64,000 nt of DNA from Sitta carolinensis. Lineage: Eukaryota; Chordata; Aves; Passeriformes; Sittidae. A model generated the notes under the pieces. It did not search any database and was not told the origin of the DNA. It saw only the letters and a program-made list of their open reading frames with translations. The translations under genes were made by a program, and so were the position numbers. The DNA lies in contig CM063284.1 in assembly GCA_032173965.1 (NCBI GenBank), positions 108,085,910-108,149,909 of the forward strand, given 5' to 3'. Shown here one piece after another: positions 49,927-61,440 of the stretch (positions are counted from its first letter, which is position 1; the number at the start of each line of letters is the position of its first letter).

Positions 49927-50010
49927 TTTTTTTTTTCCTTCAGTGTTAACCTCATTGCACACACTGAAGTTTTCCTGTATTCTTGGCTTTTTTTTTTTTT
50001 TTTTTTTTTT
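49927..50010. repeat. T runs (10 and 23)
   Basis: T10 at 49927-49936 and T23 at 49988-50010. The larger run faces an A18 run 68 bases downstream, so the pair is inverted. Confidence 0.9.
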
Positions 50011-50078
50011 CTACACTGAAAAGCTTAGCCTCATAGCCTCATTGTACATTTTTCTCTCAGCTCTTGCAGCAGGGAAAG

Positions 50079-50096
50079 AAAAAAAAAAAAAAAAAA
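50079..50096. repeat. Homopolymer A run (18)
   Basis: Eighteen A residues that can pair with the T23 run at 49988-50010 across a 68-base unique spacer. Confidence 0.9.
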
Positions 50097-50097
50097 G

Positions 50098-52150
50098 CAG
50101 CTGTGCCATAGCTTTACTTCTTAAATTTCTTCTAATTGTTGGACAGGCTATTCTCTTTTCCACTACAGCAGACTGTCTATCTATGTCTAGCTAAGAAATA
50201 ATGGAAAATAATAATGCAGCTAACACATTGAATAGTTGTGCGAGGCATGCAATTAATCCCAAGTTTTTTTTTGCTCTTCATATGCTCCTGTTTAGTCCCT
50301 CTTATTGTTCACTCAGCATTTTATAATGACAGGCATATAAACATTATAGAATCATGCAGCTGGAGCATGCCTGAATGCAAAATACCTCACACAGAAAATT
50401 GTGTAGCACACACAGTACCTGAAAATAAAGATCCAGATAATGAACATGGAGAGTCTTTGGATGTGAGTGGAATCACACTAATTTACAACAGGTAAGGATT
50501 TGTTTATGCATATACCTCAACAAGAAGGTGAAAACCAGATTGTCCTGTTCATAATTGGCATCTTTCTTGGCACAGTTCCTCTTAACAGCCACTCAAAATT
50601 AGGATAAAATTTCCCCCCTTCCCTCAAGATTGAAATACTGGGGCTTGAGGGATTTGACTTGAGCATGATTTAAGGTATAAAATGGTTTTAAGTGCACAGA
50701 CATGTCAATCCAGCACAAAGGTTAAATTTCTTCAGGGAGAGAAATCTCTACAGTCTTGTCCCTTTTCTTGAACTAAAATGTCCTCCAGATAAAATGCCAG
50801 ACAGTTCAGGAGGCAAGGAGCAGATTTAGAAAATTGTAATGAAGGGAAGACAGGCTCTTTGGCACGGAGCTGAGGCAGCGTAGCTACCAGAGAAAGCAAG
50901 TCAATTGAGCTGTGATGACAGAAACTGAGTCCTTCCCAGTAATTCCTTTCTCTCCTTGTCCATTACAAAATTTAAAAGGGTTTATTATAACCCCATGACA
51001 ACTATTAGGAGCAGACCTAAAATTAATTAAATATACACAGTCCTTTCACAAAGAAAATGAGTTTTGCACCAAAACCTCACCAACAGTTACTGGTTTGGAC
51101 ATGGCAAATTATAGTAACAAATACTATAGAGAGAATAGGTTGGGCTAAAATTCTAATACAGTCATTTTACTTGCACCAAGTATGTGCTTCGTTTTAATTA
51201 CTGCTTTGTGAAGACCCTCAGTTGCCTCACATACCATACAAGCTTTAAGGAGGGATTTGTAGTGTTTCTTGCCCTTCCATTTTTCTGATGGAAAATGTTG
51301 ATCTGTCTGCCTGAAGAGCCATTGAGGTTCTGAATCAAGGCAAGGCAGGAACAGAGAATACCCCTGCCTTACATCTTGAGTGGCTGTTTACACTCTAACA
51401 GGAGCAGACTAAATCAAAATGACATTTTCTGATACTTTGTGTTATGCAAATTGGTCCAGAAGGGGTAATGCCAGCACACAATGTGGTCCAAAGACCCACA
51501 GAAAGAGACTTGCACAGAAATTAAATGTGAGCTGAGTGAAAGGCTGCTGTTAATTCCTAGGGCTAAGAGCTAAATGTCTTCATTTTGCAGCATGTGGAGG
51601 AACACTCAGGAATGAGGCAACCACTTAGAGCAAAACACAGCCTTCACATAAACCTTTAAAGACATTGCACAGGCACTTGGAATAAAAGACCTATGCAATA
51701 TGATCATACCATCATGCAAAAAATTTTCACACCTTTAATATAAAATGGAAATATCTCCAAATGATAGGTATGAATTCTTCTGTATTGAATACCAGTAGTG
51801 TTATCAACCTTGGCTCATTGTGACAGCAATGAAAATCATGTTGTACACAAACTGACACACAGCAAGTTCTACTCCATGTTGGGAAACATGGTATCTGTCA
51901 GAATCATACACACCCCATTCATGCCCCCATCCTATTTTATTTTAGTAAGTTTTGTCAAAAAAACATGAATTCATCCATAGTTTAAGATGGATTTTGCATG
52001 TAAAGAAACCAGAATTCAGTTCAGAAACTACGTGGTAATAAAGACAATCAGTATCCAAATAATATCTCATCTATCCAAAAATGTAACAGAAGACTAATTA
52101 GAAAAATACTTTAAAATCTTTTCAAACCATATTTTTCAGCACTTTATAAA
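50098..52150. other. Non-coding stretch with one possible exon-like frame
   Basis: An 85-codon frame at 50238-50495 starts with a hydrophobic stretch and is interrupted by a good splice-donor string (ACAGGTAAGG). Its hydrophobic residues partly come from a T run and it matches no protein I know. The rest is AT-rich unique-looking DNA. Confidence 0.4.
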
Positions 52151-52152
52151 TA

Positions 52153-52203
52153 GTATTTATATATAATAATAGTAATATAGTAACAGTAATAATATAATAT
52201 TAT
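52153..52203. repeat. AT-only low-complexity patch
   Basis: TATTTATATATAATAATAG-type sequence, almost entirely A and T. Low complexity. Confidence 0.8.
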
Positions 52204-52662
52204 GGCATTCCTCAACCTGATTTGAAAATCAGCCTGAAGGTCCAACTGAACCATTGTTATTCCCTCCCCAAACAGACCTGAGATAAAAATGAGCTAGTGA
52301 AAAAAGGGCAAAGCCTATGCACTTGTGCTCTTGAATGTCTGCCTAGGCTTCTCGGTAATTTGACATCAGTGGGTGAACATGTTGGTTTTAAATTCCTTGA
52401 GTGGTTGCTAAGCAAAAAGCACAGCAAGGTCAATGTAGCACAAAACTATACTAGTTCTATTACTACTTTTGCCTTTATTAGCTCCCTAACAGGAAGAAGC
52501 TGCCACCTCCATTTCAGCAAAGAGCAAGAGAGGAGCAGGGCATCCTTCTGAGCTTGTCCTCCATGACAAATTCATAATTTTGGTTTATTTTAGAAGACCC
52601 CTTTAGTTATACTACCCTAGACACCAATACTCTTCAGCTGACTTTGGGGTGAACCGTGTGTT

Positions 52663-53330
52663 ATCATAGAATCATAGAATTGTTTAGCTTGGTAAAGATT
52701 TTTAAGATCATGAAGTCCATCTTTTAACCCACTGCTGCCCAGTCCACCACTAAACCATGTCCCCAGGTGACACATTGCACACCTTTTAGATATCACCAAG
52801 GATGATGACTCAACCACTTCTCTGGACAGCTTGTTCCAACGCTTGATAACATCTTTGGTGAAGGAATTTTTCCTAATATTTAATCTAAACTTCCCCTGGT
52901 GCAACTTGAGGCCATTTTTCTCATCCAGTTACTTGTTCCCCAGGAGCAGAGCAACCCCTAACTCAGTACAAATTCCTTTCAGGTAGCTGTAGAGAGCAAG
53001 AAGATCTCCCCTGACTCTCCCCTTGAACTCCTTTTCCACCAAGCAGTTTCTCCAGGACAATGTTGTGGAAAATGTTGTCAAAGGCTTTACTAAGTCCAGG
53101 TAGACACCATCCACAGCTTTTCCTTCATCCACTAAGTGGCCTCATAGATGGAGGCACATTGGGTCAAGCAAGACCTACCTTTCATAAACTCAATGGGCCT
53201 GATCCACTGATTGTTCTGTGTGTGCTGCATGGTGGCACTCAAGATGACCTGCTCTGTGACCTTTTCCAGCCCTGAGATCAGAGTGTAGCTCCACAGATCT
53301 TCCTCCCAATCCTCCTTGTAGTTGTATATT
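52663..53330 (-). mobile_element. CR1 retrotransposon, 5'-truncated and internally deleted
   Basis: The 3' end on the minus strand is at 52663, where two ATTCTATG octamers are followed by AT, the CR1 terminus. Upstream on the minus strand come the 3' tail, the end of ORF2, and a more N-terminal part of the reverse transcriptase, with the part between them missing. The 5' limit near 53330 is where CR1-like translation fades. CR1 normally leaves no long target-site duplication and none is evident. It is a dead copy. Confidence 0.93.
52770..53328 (-). pseudogene. Broken CR1 ORF2 (reverse transcriptase) remnant
   Basis: Minus-strand translation gives, in order: a stretch with LEKVTEQVILSA and KGRSCLT (about 53300-53160); then MDEGKAVDGVYLDL (about 53132-53090); then SKAFDN in a shifted frame; then RVRGDLLALYSYLKG (about 53022-52978); and finally KFRLNIRKNSFTKDVIKRWN with REVVES (about 52895-52815). 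These are landmarks of CR1 ORF2. Frames shift near 53132 and near 53098-53094. Between the SKAFDN part and the RGDL part the catalytic palm with its YADD-type motif is absent, a deletion placed near 53035-53060. The endonuclease domain is also missing. It cannot encode an active enzyme. Confidence 0.9.
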
Positions 53331-53334
53331 ATAC

Positions 53335-56300
53335 TGTAATTTAGTGTATTGAAAAGTGTATTTATTTCAAGTTCTATAAGATCAGCAGAGGAAGACATTA
53401 TAAAAAAAAATTGAAGAGTGGTATGAAAGGCATGACATGTTTCAGGGGTTTGCTATGGTCCTGTTAACATTTATGCACAAACTGTTGTTGATAAACAAGA
53501 GCAATCGTGTCTAAATGAGCAGAGTGGTCATAGGGAGAGTAGCAAGGCCCATTGCAAGATCAAAGTTGATGTCCTCTCATTCTTAGGGAACTTTGAGGAA
53601 TGTGACATCAAAATTGTGAACATGGGCTTTTTCTCCTGGGTGCCATGAAATTCCGGTTCTGTTTCACTTGATTGAATGGGATCCCCACCAAGGACTTCCT
53701 ATGCTTCTGCCTAATCAGGAGAAAACATGGTGAAAAGTGAGACTAGCCATCTGTAGGGAACAGTTTCTGGGCTACAGACAGGAGTACACGTTTGCCTTGC
53801 TGTAAACTAATTCAGTCCAGGATTCATCACCCTTCCTAAGGCCCCACTTTGAAATTCACTGTGATGGATTATATATGCCATTACCAAAACCATCTGAGAA
53901 CATGTCTCTGTGGCCTACATTTATCAGTACAAATACAGATATTCTATGTTACACCCAATCTAGTAAAAAGTAAGGGTGATTACTCTGCAGTCTCTTGGGT
54001 CTTTAGAAGCTTTCATATTAGGATTGCAAAGAAGCTCAGGAATGAAAGTTCTATTGCCTTTATTATTATTGGTGGTGAAGGTATTGTTTGAAGGCTTTTT
54101 CTTAATTTTTTTTTTCCATCTGAGAAAGGAGGCATAGGCCAGTGACAATAGATGTCTAATGACACCAAATGTGAAATGAGCCCAACTCAGTCACTCACAT
54201 AATGGTTGATGGCTGTTCCAGATGGTGGAAAATACAGGAGGAAAGGATCTGCCACACACTGTGGAAACATAAAAAGAAGAAAAGAGAGGAAAGATGCCAA
54301 ATAGGTGCAGAGAATAGGCTGAATTCAAGGGAAGGTGGTCTTACTGTGACATAGTTGGGTAAGAGAAAAGGTTATGATTGACTAGAAGATTAAGTGATTT
54401 TCTAACATTCTCAAGCAGCAGTTTTCCACATAAAGCAGAGGTTTCTGTTTATCCTGTTCTTTGTGCTGGGGATACAGGTGTCTTCTCTGTCAGCATGTGA
54501 AATAATACTGCAACACAGCACAAAATAAGACTCAAGAAAACTTTTAAGACATGGGTGCTACAGTAAAGAGCTACTTCTTCTCCCCACGAATTCAAAATAA
54601 GTGTCATCTTTGACATCAGCAACATCTTACAATGTGGCACACGTGACCGTTTTCCACAGAAGTGCAGTCATCTCTTTCTGTTTTAAACCTCTAAAATAGG
54701 ACTGGGAGATGTAGCAACTTGTAGAATCCCAGCAGTGAGTTCATGAATGATGCATGAAACAAAATCTACCTCTGCCTGATGCACAAAGGGAATATCAGAC
54801 GGGGTTGCAAAACCACTGCTGGGCTGGGGTGCTTGATGTGATATTCATTTCAGGCAAAGCCAGGAAAGTCCACCAAACACATCACTTTCAAAGTGTACGA
54901 GCAAAAGTACAATGAGAAAAAAAGAAAGAGATAATGCTATTAGGTTGTTTGTATAGTCGGTTTTTTTCTCTCTTCCTCCCTTTCCCTCGCTACCATTCTC
55001 TTTTCCAAAGCGATTTCCTTCATGGATTGGGCAAGAGTAAAGACTGTTTTCATCACTCCTTAAATAGATTCTTTAGAAACTAGTTTTAGTGAAATACGCC
55101 TAATATATTTTCAAGGAAGGTCTTTCACTAAAAAGCAGTGTTCTGTGACCTTTTTTAATAATGAAATATCTATCCCTATTACACATACTAGTAGAGGGAT
55201 CTAAGAAACACTGGAAGTTATTTCTGTGGTATAAAAAGACCCCTATATTTTCATCAGATTATTCTGATTTTTCAGATGATAGAACAAGAAACAATGGTAG
55301 TTACCAAACCAGTTCATATGTGTGTGTATCTAAAATATGGGGGGTTGTTTCTTAAATGATTGCCAAATAAGAATGCAAAGCCTAATGAAGTCAAAAGGTA
55401 AAAAAATGTCCTTCAACACCACAATGATCTTATACATCACTTGGAGTTCTAAGTCACAGAAGCCTTATGTACAAAACAGAAATGGAGGTAGAAAACACAC
55501 TTGAATATATTTTCTGTCCTGTTCTATGTTTCAGCATAGGGAATATTTCGTTACTAAAACCTCTTTCAGGTTAACAAGCATTTGTAATAGCCTTTAACTG
55601 AATTTCTTGTGTCAATGGAGAGATGAGTATGAGGATCAATGCACTTGTCAGTACCAGCAAAGATGATAAATCAGCAGGCAGAAAAAGTCACCTTCCTACT
55701 CTTAAGAAAAACAAAACACAGTATTTTCTTGATGCTGATGCACCATCAAATATTCCACGTCACTGTAATCTGAAAAAAACCTTTTTGCTCCGTGTTTTCT
55801 ACATCTCCACACTGACAATCTTCAGAATGTAAGTGTTAAGACTAAGTATTTTCTCCAGCATTTTGTTAAGATGTAGGGTTGCAAAAACTTCTTTGTTTTA
55901 TTAGATTTACAAAACAGAGGAGAAAAAAGTACAGATTTTGGAGTTGTCTTATAAACTCTGGTAAGAAGCATCACCTCGAAAAGAAAGCTATAACAATTTA
56001 GATATGTTTGCTCATAGCTTAATCTAATTTTGCTAATTGACTAGATCACTTGAGAGGAATGCAGTGACAGAGACGAGACACACATTAGCAGGAAGAGAGT
56101 CGACAGATCATATGGAACAGATAGGAGAAAGAAAGTCATGTCCATGAAAATAGGGTGAGATAGCTGACTGGAAAAATAATGCGTATTTTCATTATTGTCC
56201 TTTTGAGTAACCAAGGGAGTTACAAATTTTAATATATACTTATTATTTGAAGGGATTTCTGGGTCTCCCTTGAGGTATGCTACTGAGGAGCCAGAGATGT

Positions 56301-56380
56301 TTTGTGAAAAAGAGTAGAATTGAATATTTCTGCCCTTTATTGATTATCTGCAAAAGTTATTGCTTCTGCATATATTATTC
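53335..56380. other. Non-coding stretch, nothing recognised
   Basis: AT-rich unique-looking DNA with short frames only (up to 80 codons). T-rich run near 54106-54116. No element recognised. Confidence 0.5.
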
Positions 56381-56384
56381 AATT

Positions 56385-56414
56385 TTTAAATGACAGCACT
56401 GGCTGTCATTTAAA
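56385..56414. repeat. Perfect 13-bp hairpin, 4-base loop
   Basis: TTTAAATGACAGC at 56385-56397 and GCTGTCATTTAAA at 56402-56414 are exact reverse complements around ACTG. The arms contain TGACAG, a TALE-homeodomain (MEIS/PREP)-like core, in both orientations. Confidence 0.92.
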
Positions 56415-56419
56415 TATTT

Positions 56420-56812
56420 TTTTTCATTATATTGTTTTCTAGGAAGAATATATGTAAAATCAAAATATTTTAAGGGTCTACTTTCTACTTATGGGGACAT
56501 TCTTGATGTATTCATTATATCAACCTGGAAGATTTAGGTCAATTTAATAAGTATTAGTGTGTGGAAAGGTTTCAAGAGTTTGTTGAGGATGATATTGTTT
56601 GGGAAGCAGAAATGAAGTATTGCAAAGTGGTATTTATATGCATTATATCCAAGATCTCATTTCTGTTGTACACTGCAGAATATGAGTGTATCTAACAGTG
56701 GTCAGGTAGAGCTAGGCCTGGAAATAAACTATATTGAGAGATAAAAATGGAGTGTTCCAGTGATGAATCATATCTGAAGATTGGCCCTTCAGTGGGGGTT
56801 TGGTACTCTTTT
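56420..56812. other. Non-coding stretch between two hairpins
   Basis: AT-rich DNA, no frame or repeat of note. Confidence 0.5.
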
Positions 56813-56813
56813 G

Positions 56814-56841
56814 TTTTCCTGAAGTTTTTCCTTCAGGAAAA
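56814..56841. repeat. Perfect 11-bp hairpin, 6-base loop
   Basis: TTTTCCTGAAG at 56814-56824 and CTTCAGGAAAA at 56831-56841 are exact reverse complements. Each arm contains a TTCCTGAA/TTCAGGAA ETS- or STAT-like core. Confidence 0.92.
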
Positions 56842-56844
56842 GAA

Positions 56845-57340
56845 GGAAGAGCTGCTCATTCCTTTCACTGTGGAATGCCTATCATATTTGAAGCACTGAA
56901 CAAACATGATTTTAATTCAGAGAAGTGAGGGCAGAACAAAAGACAATCTGAAGGCAGAAAACCTGGGGCAGCTCCTACCTACATCATAAAGTTCAGAGAA
57001 TGCTCCTCCAAGTCTACTTTTACTTCCATGGACAAGAAAGAAAATGCAGAAGTCCAGCACCCAAACTCAGGCCCTGAGTATTCAACATATTCTCCTGGAG
57101 TGACGTGAACTGCACCTTCAGCAGCCCTGCATTTGACACATCTGACACAAGATAGCAAACTAAGCTGCTTCCAACTGGTCTTGTCACTGGTCAGGAGAGG
57201 AGGAGAAGGTGGTGAGATAAAGACAAAAACAGTTGAGAACAATTAACCTCCGACATACAATATAATATATTATGGTCATTACCAGCTTAATTGAGGATAG
57301 AAGCTGCATCAGGAATATGCTCTAACATGTGCGTAAGCTT
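56845..57340. other. Non-coding stretch, nothing recognised
   Basis: Unique-looking DNA. An 87-codon minus frame (56979-57242) matches nothing known. Confidence 0.5.
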
Positions 57341-57350
57341 TGCAAGATTC

Positions 57351-57396
57351 ATTTGCAAAATGCCACGTATTTGCATTATCTGGGAGTAATTTGCAT
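57351..57396. promoter_or_regulatory. Cluster of three POU octamer-like motifs
   Basis: ATTTGCAA (57351-57358), ATTTGCAT (57369-57376) and ATTTGCAT (57389-57396) lie in the same orientation 18 and 20 bases apart. ATTTGCAT is the classical octamer bound by POU-domain factors. Just downstream are CAGGTG (57421-57426) and CCACCTG (57441-57447) E-box-type motifs. This is a plausible enhancer fragment; binding and conservation are unknown. Confidence 0.4.
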
Positions 57397-57484
57397 TTTT
57401 GTTCCCCAGTCATTTTCAGACAGGTGAATGCTAATAAAGCCACCTGGGTAACAAAATATTAAGAAGATTTAGAATGTGGAAAAC

Positions 57485-57519
57485 CACTTAATGTGGTTAA
57501 GGGTAACCACATTAAAGTG
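57485..57519. repeat. Perfect 12-bp hairpin, extended with one bulge
   Basis: TTAATGTGGTTA at 57488-57499 and TAACCACATTAA at 57504-57515 are exact reverse complements around AGGG. Allowing one bulged A, the stem extends by CACT/AGTG. Each arm carries a TGTGGTTA RUNX-like site. Confidence 0.92.
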
Positions 57520-57524
57520 CAAGT

Positions 57525-58900
57525 CATCTAACAGTTTAAAGGAGGATGCAATTCTCATTGTGTCTTAGGATAACTTTAGTCATGAGGCCTTCCAGTGACA
57601 GGCACAGGCCAGCACACAGTATGCTGTCTTGAAGCCTGGAGACCAAAGTCGTCTTTCTAGATCCATCAGTTGTTTCATTTTCTTGGGCATGTTGTTTTGC
57701 CATTTATCCTGGGGACAGGAAAAATGTCTGCACACAGACTGATTCTGCATCTCAGCACGTATAAGCTCTACAAAGTACCTTGCTGACAGACAAAAAGCAC
57801 ACTTCAGCGAGCAGGGAAGAATGGGTGGTTTGGTTACAGTAAATAGGAGCTGGCAGTAAATGGGTAATATCTAGTGAGGTCTATATGCAGATTCCTCATC
57901 CCTAAAATGGAGCCATTGGAACTCCATTGTCATACAGCTCCACATCATGGGGGTAAAAGCACAGCGAAATGTTTGGAATCGCTTGAATTCTCCATATTAA
58001 TAGAGTGACCTGCCATCTGCTGCTCTGCCCACGCTTATGGTCTGTTGCTCCATAGTTAAGCATCCATTCACAAGAGAGGAATGTCTGTGTGGCAGGCAGC
58101 TTGGACTCTATTGTACAGGTCTTTACAAACATTGCGCTGTGTTTTCCCAGGAATTTTTAGTTCAGTCTTTAAACACACAGTTTGCCCGCACAGTATGCCT
58201 GTGCAGTTGTGTTTCTTGGGGCTTTTTTTTACCTCAAGGAAAACAAATCTCACAGCTTAGTAAGTATTTTCGGAATTTAGAGATATACATGCACAGTTAT
58301 ATAATATTTTAATATAGATTTCGATGCATATATATATGTATAAAAGTACAGTTACAGAGAGATGGGATGAATATAAATTTTGGAATTAAATTCTGATGTA
58401 ATTGAGTCTAGAGAGAGATTTTGGGGCAATTCAATATTATTTTTGCTGACAAAACTGCCTTGGGAAGTTCCTCAGCACTGCCCTGACCCAGCTGCTGCCT
58501 CTCTGCTGCCATTTGCTGTCTCCTTGATGGAGGCAATGCAATTGTTTGTGGAACACTCTGTGTCTCAGACCCTTGATACAATTCAGGGCAAAAAGAAAAA
58601 CACCAGGAAAAAAAGGCTTTTGTTCTTGTTTTTTGGTTTGTTTGTTTGCTTTTCAACACAGATCTCCCTAATCTGGTCCATGAAATGATCCCATGAGCAG
58701 TTGTGCTGGCACTTCTGAATGAGTGTGGGAGCAGGCATAAAGGGCTGAAGGGCAGTGGAGGAAGGGCAGCTTATTTTGCCACCAAGGAACACATACCATG
58801 TAACTAATCCCAGCAACTCTCAGCAACAATGAACCAGAACACCAAGCTTCTAAACTATTATTATATTTGATTCATGTATTTGACTCTTTAAATATTCTAG
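57525..58900. other. Non-coding stretch, nothing recognised
   Basis: Unique-looking DNA; frames up to 102 codons (58380-58688, +) with no recognisable family. A short TA patch lies near 58328-58341. Confidence 0.5.
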
Positions 58901-58905
58901 GTGTA

Positions 58906-58924
58906 TTTTTTTTAAAAAAAAAAA
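58906..58924. repeat. T8-A11 palindromic run
   Basis: Eight T residues followed directly by eleven A residues, a self-complementary A-tract that would bend or cruciform easily. Simple low complexity. Confidence 0.85.
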
Positions 58925-58925
58925 T

Positions 58926-61128
58926 CTCTATTGTTTTTTCACTAAGTCATGCTGACAAGAGACTATTCATTTCTTCCAAAATAGAGTGTCAGACAGTGAA
59001 ATGCAGCTTTAAGCTACAGGAATTTTAATTTTTTTTTATGTAACATCTTTCTTGCTCATGAAATAAACAATCATCATGTATTTCCAGTTTGTTCTCAACT
59101 CTTCCTCATATTTCAGTCAGCTCTTGTACATTATTATATGAGTTCTATTGTTAGAGTTAAATGTATACACGTCACTGGGTGTTTGTTCCTCAATGAAGCA
59201 ATTTTTTCCCCTAGGATAAATATTTGTGGGCATTTTATTTATGGAAAGCTCAGTACTGAACATGCTCATGCAGGTCCAGCAAATAACATGTGTGTTTGCT
59301 CAACCTCAGGGGTATAATTTCTGCTGCACTCATCAGGGACAATATTACCTGCTGAGAGCAAAGCATAGGTCTCAGTGGATTACATCCTGCATGCTCAGAA
59401 CTTCCCAAAACAGCTCATAGCATGTTCTTCAGTAGGAGTTATTCACCTGAATATCACTGGAGATCTGGTCTTAAGGACTCTTTGGAATCCTAGTGATCCC
59501 TTTTTCTCAGTCATATTTTACTGCAGTGTATACACAGCTGTATGCTATTTATTCTTCCAGAACTATCCTTTTAACAGTTTTAAATTGGTTTCCTTATCAT
59601 TTATGGTGTCGCTGTAATTTTTTTTTTTCTGGTATGAAAGCAAACAAGTGTCTCTGTCTAGTCTTCTTTGTTCTAGTCAGTACTGGATATATATTTATGC
59701 TATGTCATAATTTATTTGCTCCTTTCTAAAGCATTCACTTTTATAATCACCATGCACACAGGAGACATCTTGCTAGTCCTCTGATACTGTTTTTCTTGTC
59801 CTTTTCTGGATCCAGTTGCTTTACCCTTTTTGAAGTGTTGTGCCCAGAATTGTAAGCAGTATTCAAGGTGAATGTACACTTTCAGTTTACATTATTAATG
59901 GCATTCCTTTACTTTATTAAGGCAGACTTGTTTATTTTATTTGAATCTCAACTTGTATCAAGTTTTCATCAAGGAGACTATGATGAAGACTTCTTTATAT
60001 TTTTTTATGCCACATGGAACTCATAAGTCTTTCTGCAGTTCAGTATTTGCTGTCAATTTGTTTCCATTCAAATTCCTTGACTACTAACATTTGGTCTTGG
60101 ATTCAATTCTATTTCTCAGGCCCTTCTCAACACAAAGGTTCAAACATGGAGAAACAATAGTACTCATCCACACAACAAATCATGGCTGAATTACCATTTA
60201 ATTTATCCTTCCTTCAACTGTTTCCCAGTACAGTTTAGGGCATTCTTCACATAACCATCCAGCAAAGGTGATAGTCCCATAGAATGTATAGGTAAGCAAT
60301 TCCTCTTCCGCTTCCATGCCTACAAATGCATATGAATAAGCAAGAAAACAAGCAGAATACAGATCTCCATGTTCCCCGGATGTAACTTGTTGTTTCAGTA
60401 GCAAGTTCCTCTACCTAGGAGTGAGGGGATCCATTGTCCAGAGATTGGCACAGTCTGTGTTCCTAAGACAGTTCATTTTTTTTTCCTGTAACTATGCTAC
60501 TTTGCATTGTTCACAAGCTTTGCTTTATCCTCCTTTGCTTCTTTACGCAAACATTGATGAATTTGCTGCCGAATTTCCAGTCAAAGATATGTTTTTTTTA
60601 ATTTATTTTGCAAGTCAACCCCTCCCTGGGCTGAAAAGAAACTGCTTACTACAGCCTATGCTGCTGACAACTTTGCAATTTCTAATTAATTGTATAATCC
60701 TTCTTTCTCATCCCACAACTGCATAGATGCCTTTACAGTTTCCCAAGGGACATTGTCAGGAAATCTACAGCAGGTGGGAGAGCTCATGTGTCATCTCCTA
60801 CAAATGAAGGCTGAGAGACTACTAACCCAAGCTCAGGCACAGATAAGTACCCTAAAATTAGCTGGGCATTTGGTGGCAGCAGCTGTATGTAGCAATGCAC
60901 TGCAAAATGTAGAAACAGATGGCATTGCAGAAAACATGGATGTTGTGTTTATTGTCTGACAGGAGGCCTCTGCTCCTTCCTCCAACATCTTTGCAAAGCA
61001 TTTGGGGGATAAAATGGGATTCCCTTTCTGCTTCCCTTTCTACTGCTTCTGTAGTCAGCTCCTCTGGAACTTCCCTCCATTCAGAGCTGGTAGTTGGTCT
61101 TTCCTTCCGCTTCTCTTCTGGTTTTGAC
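58926..61128. other. Non-coding stretch, nothing recognised
   Basis: AT-rich DNA with frames up to 101 codons (60421-60726, +). The frames overlap each other and lack family resemblance. No mobile element was recognised. Confidence 0.5.
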
Positions 61129-61130
61129 TT

Positions 61131-61242
61131 TTTTATATTTAAATTAATTTATATATTAATATCATAATATTAATATATTATATTTATATATTAATGATCT
61201 ATTAAATATTATTTTATATTTATATTATTCTTTTTAATATCT
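61131..61242. repeat. Near-pure AT stretch
   Basis: About 110 bases almost entirely A and T, rich in TATTAATAT and TTTATATTA blocks with local palindromes. Such DNA unwinds easily and can act as a matrix-attachment or fragile site; here that is inference. Confidence 0.9.
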
Positions 61243-61440
61243 TTTGCATGACTCACTTCACATGGTAGCAATAAGCATAAAAATACAGTTCCTAGAGCAT
61301 GTTGACATTCATGAGGGGAGCATGTATACATATTAGCATTTACCTCAAAGCTGTCAAAGGAAAAAATTTTAAATATTTATACAAAAGGATGTGCATGGAT
61401 GTATGTTCTGCCAAAAAAAAGCTGGTATACATAAAACCCT

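Noticed and set aside
50340..50360. ATAGAATCATG resembling the CR1 terminal octamers
   Set aside because: The next bases do not continue into the CR1 tail, so it is a chance match.
54355..54430. Weak MIR-like wording (GATTAAGTGATTTTCTAA)
   Set aside because: Only one block matches and the expected following blocks are absent.
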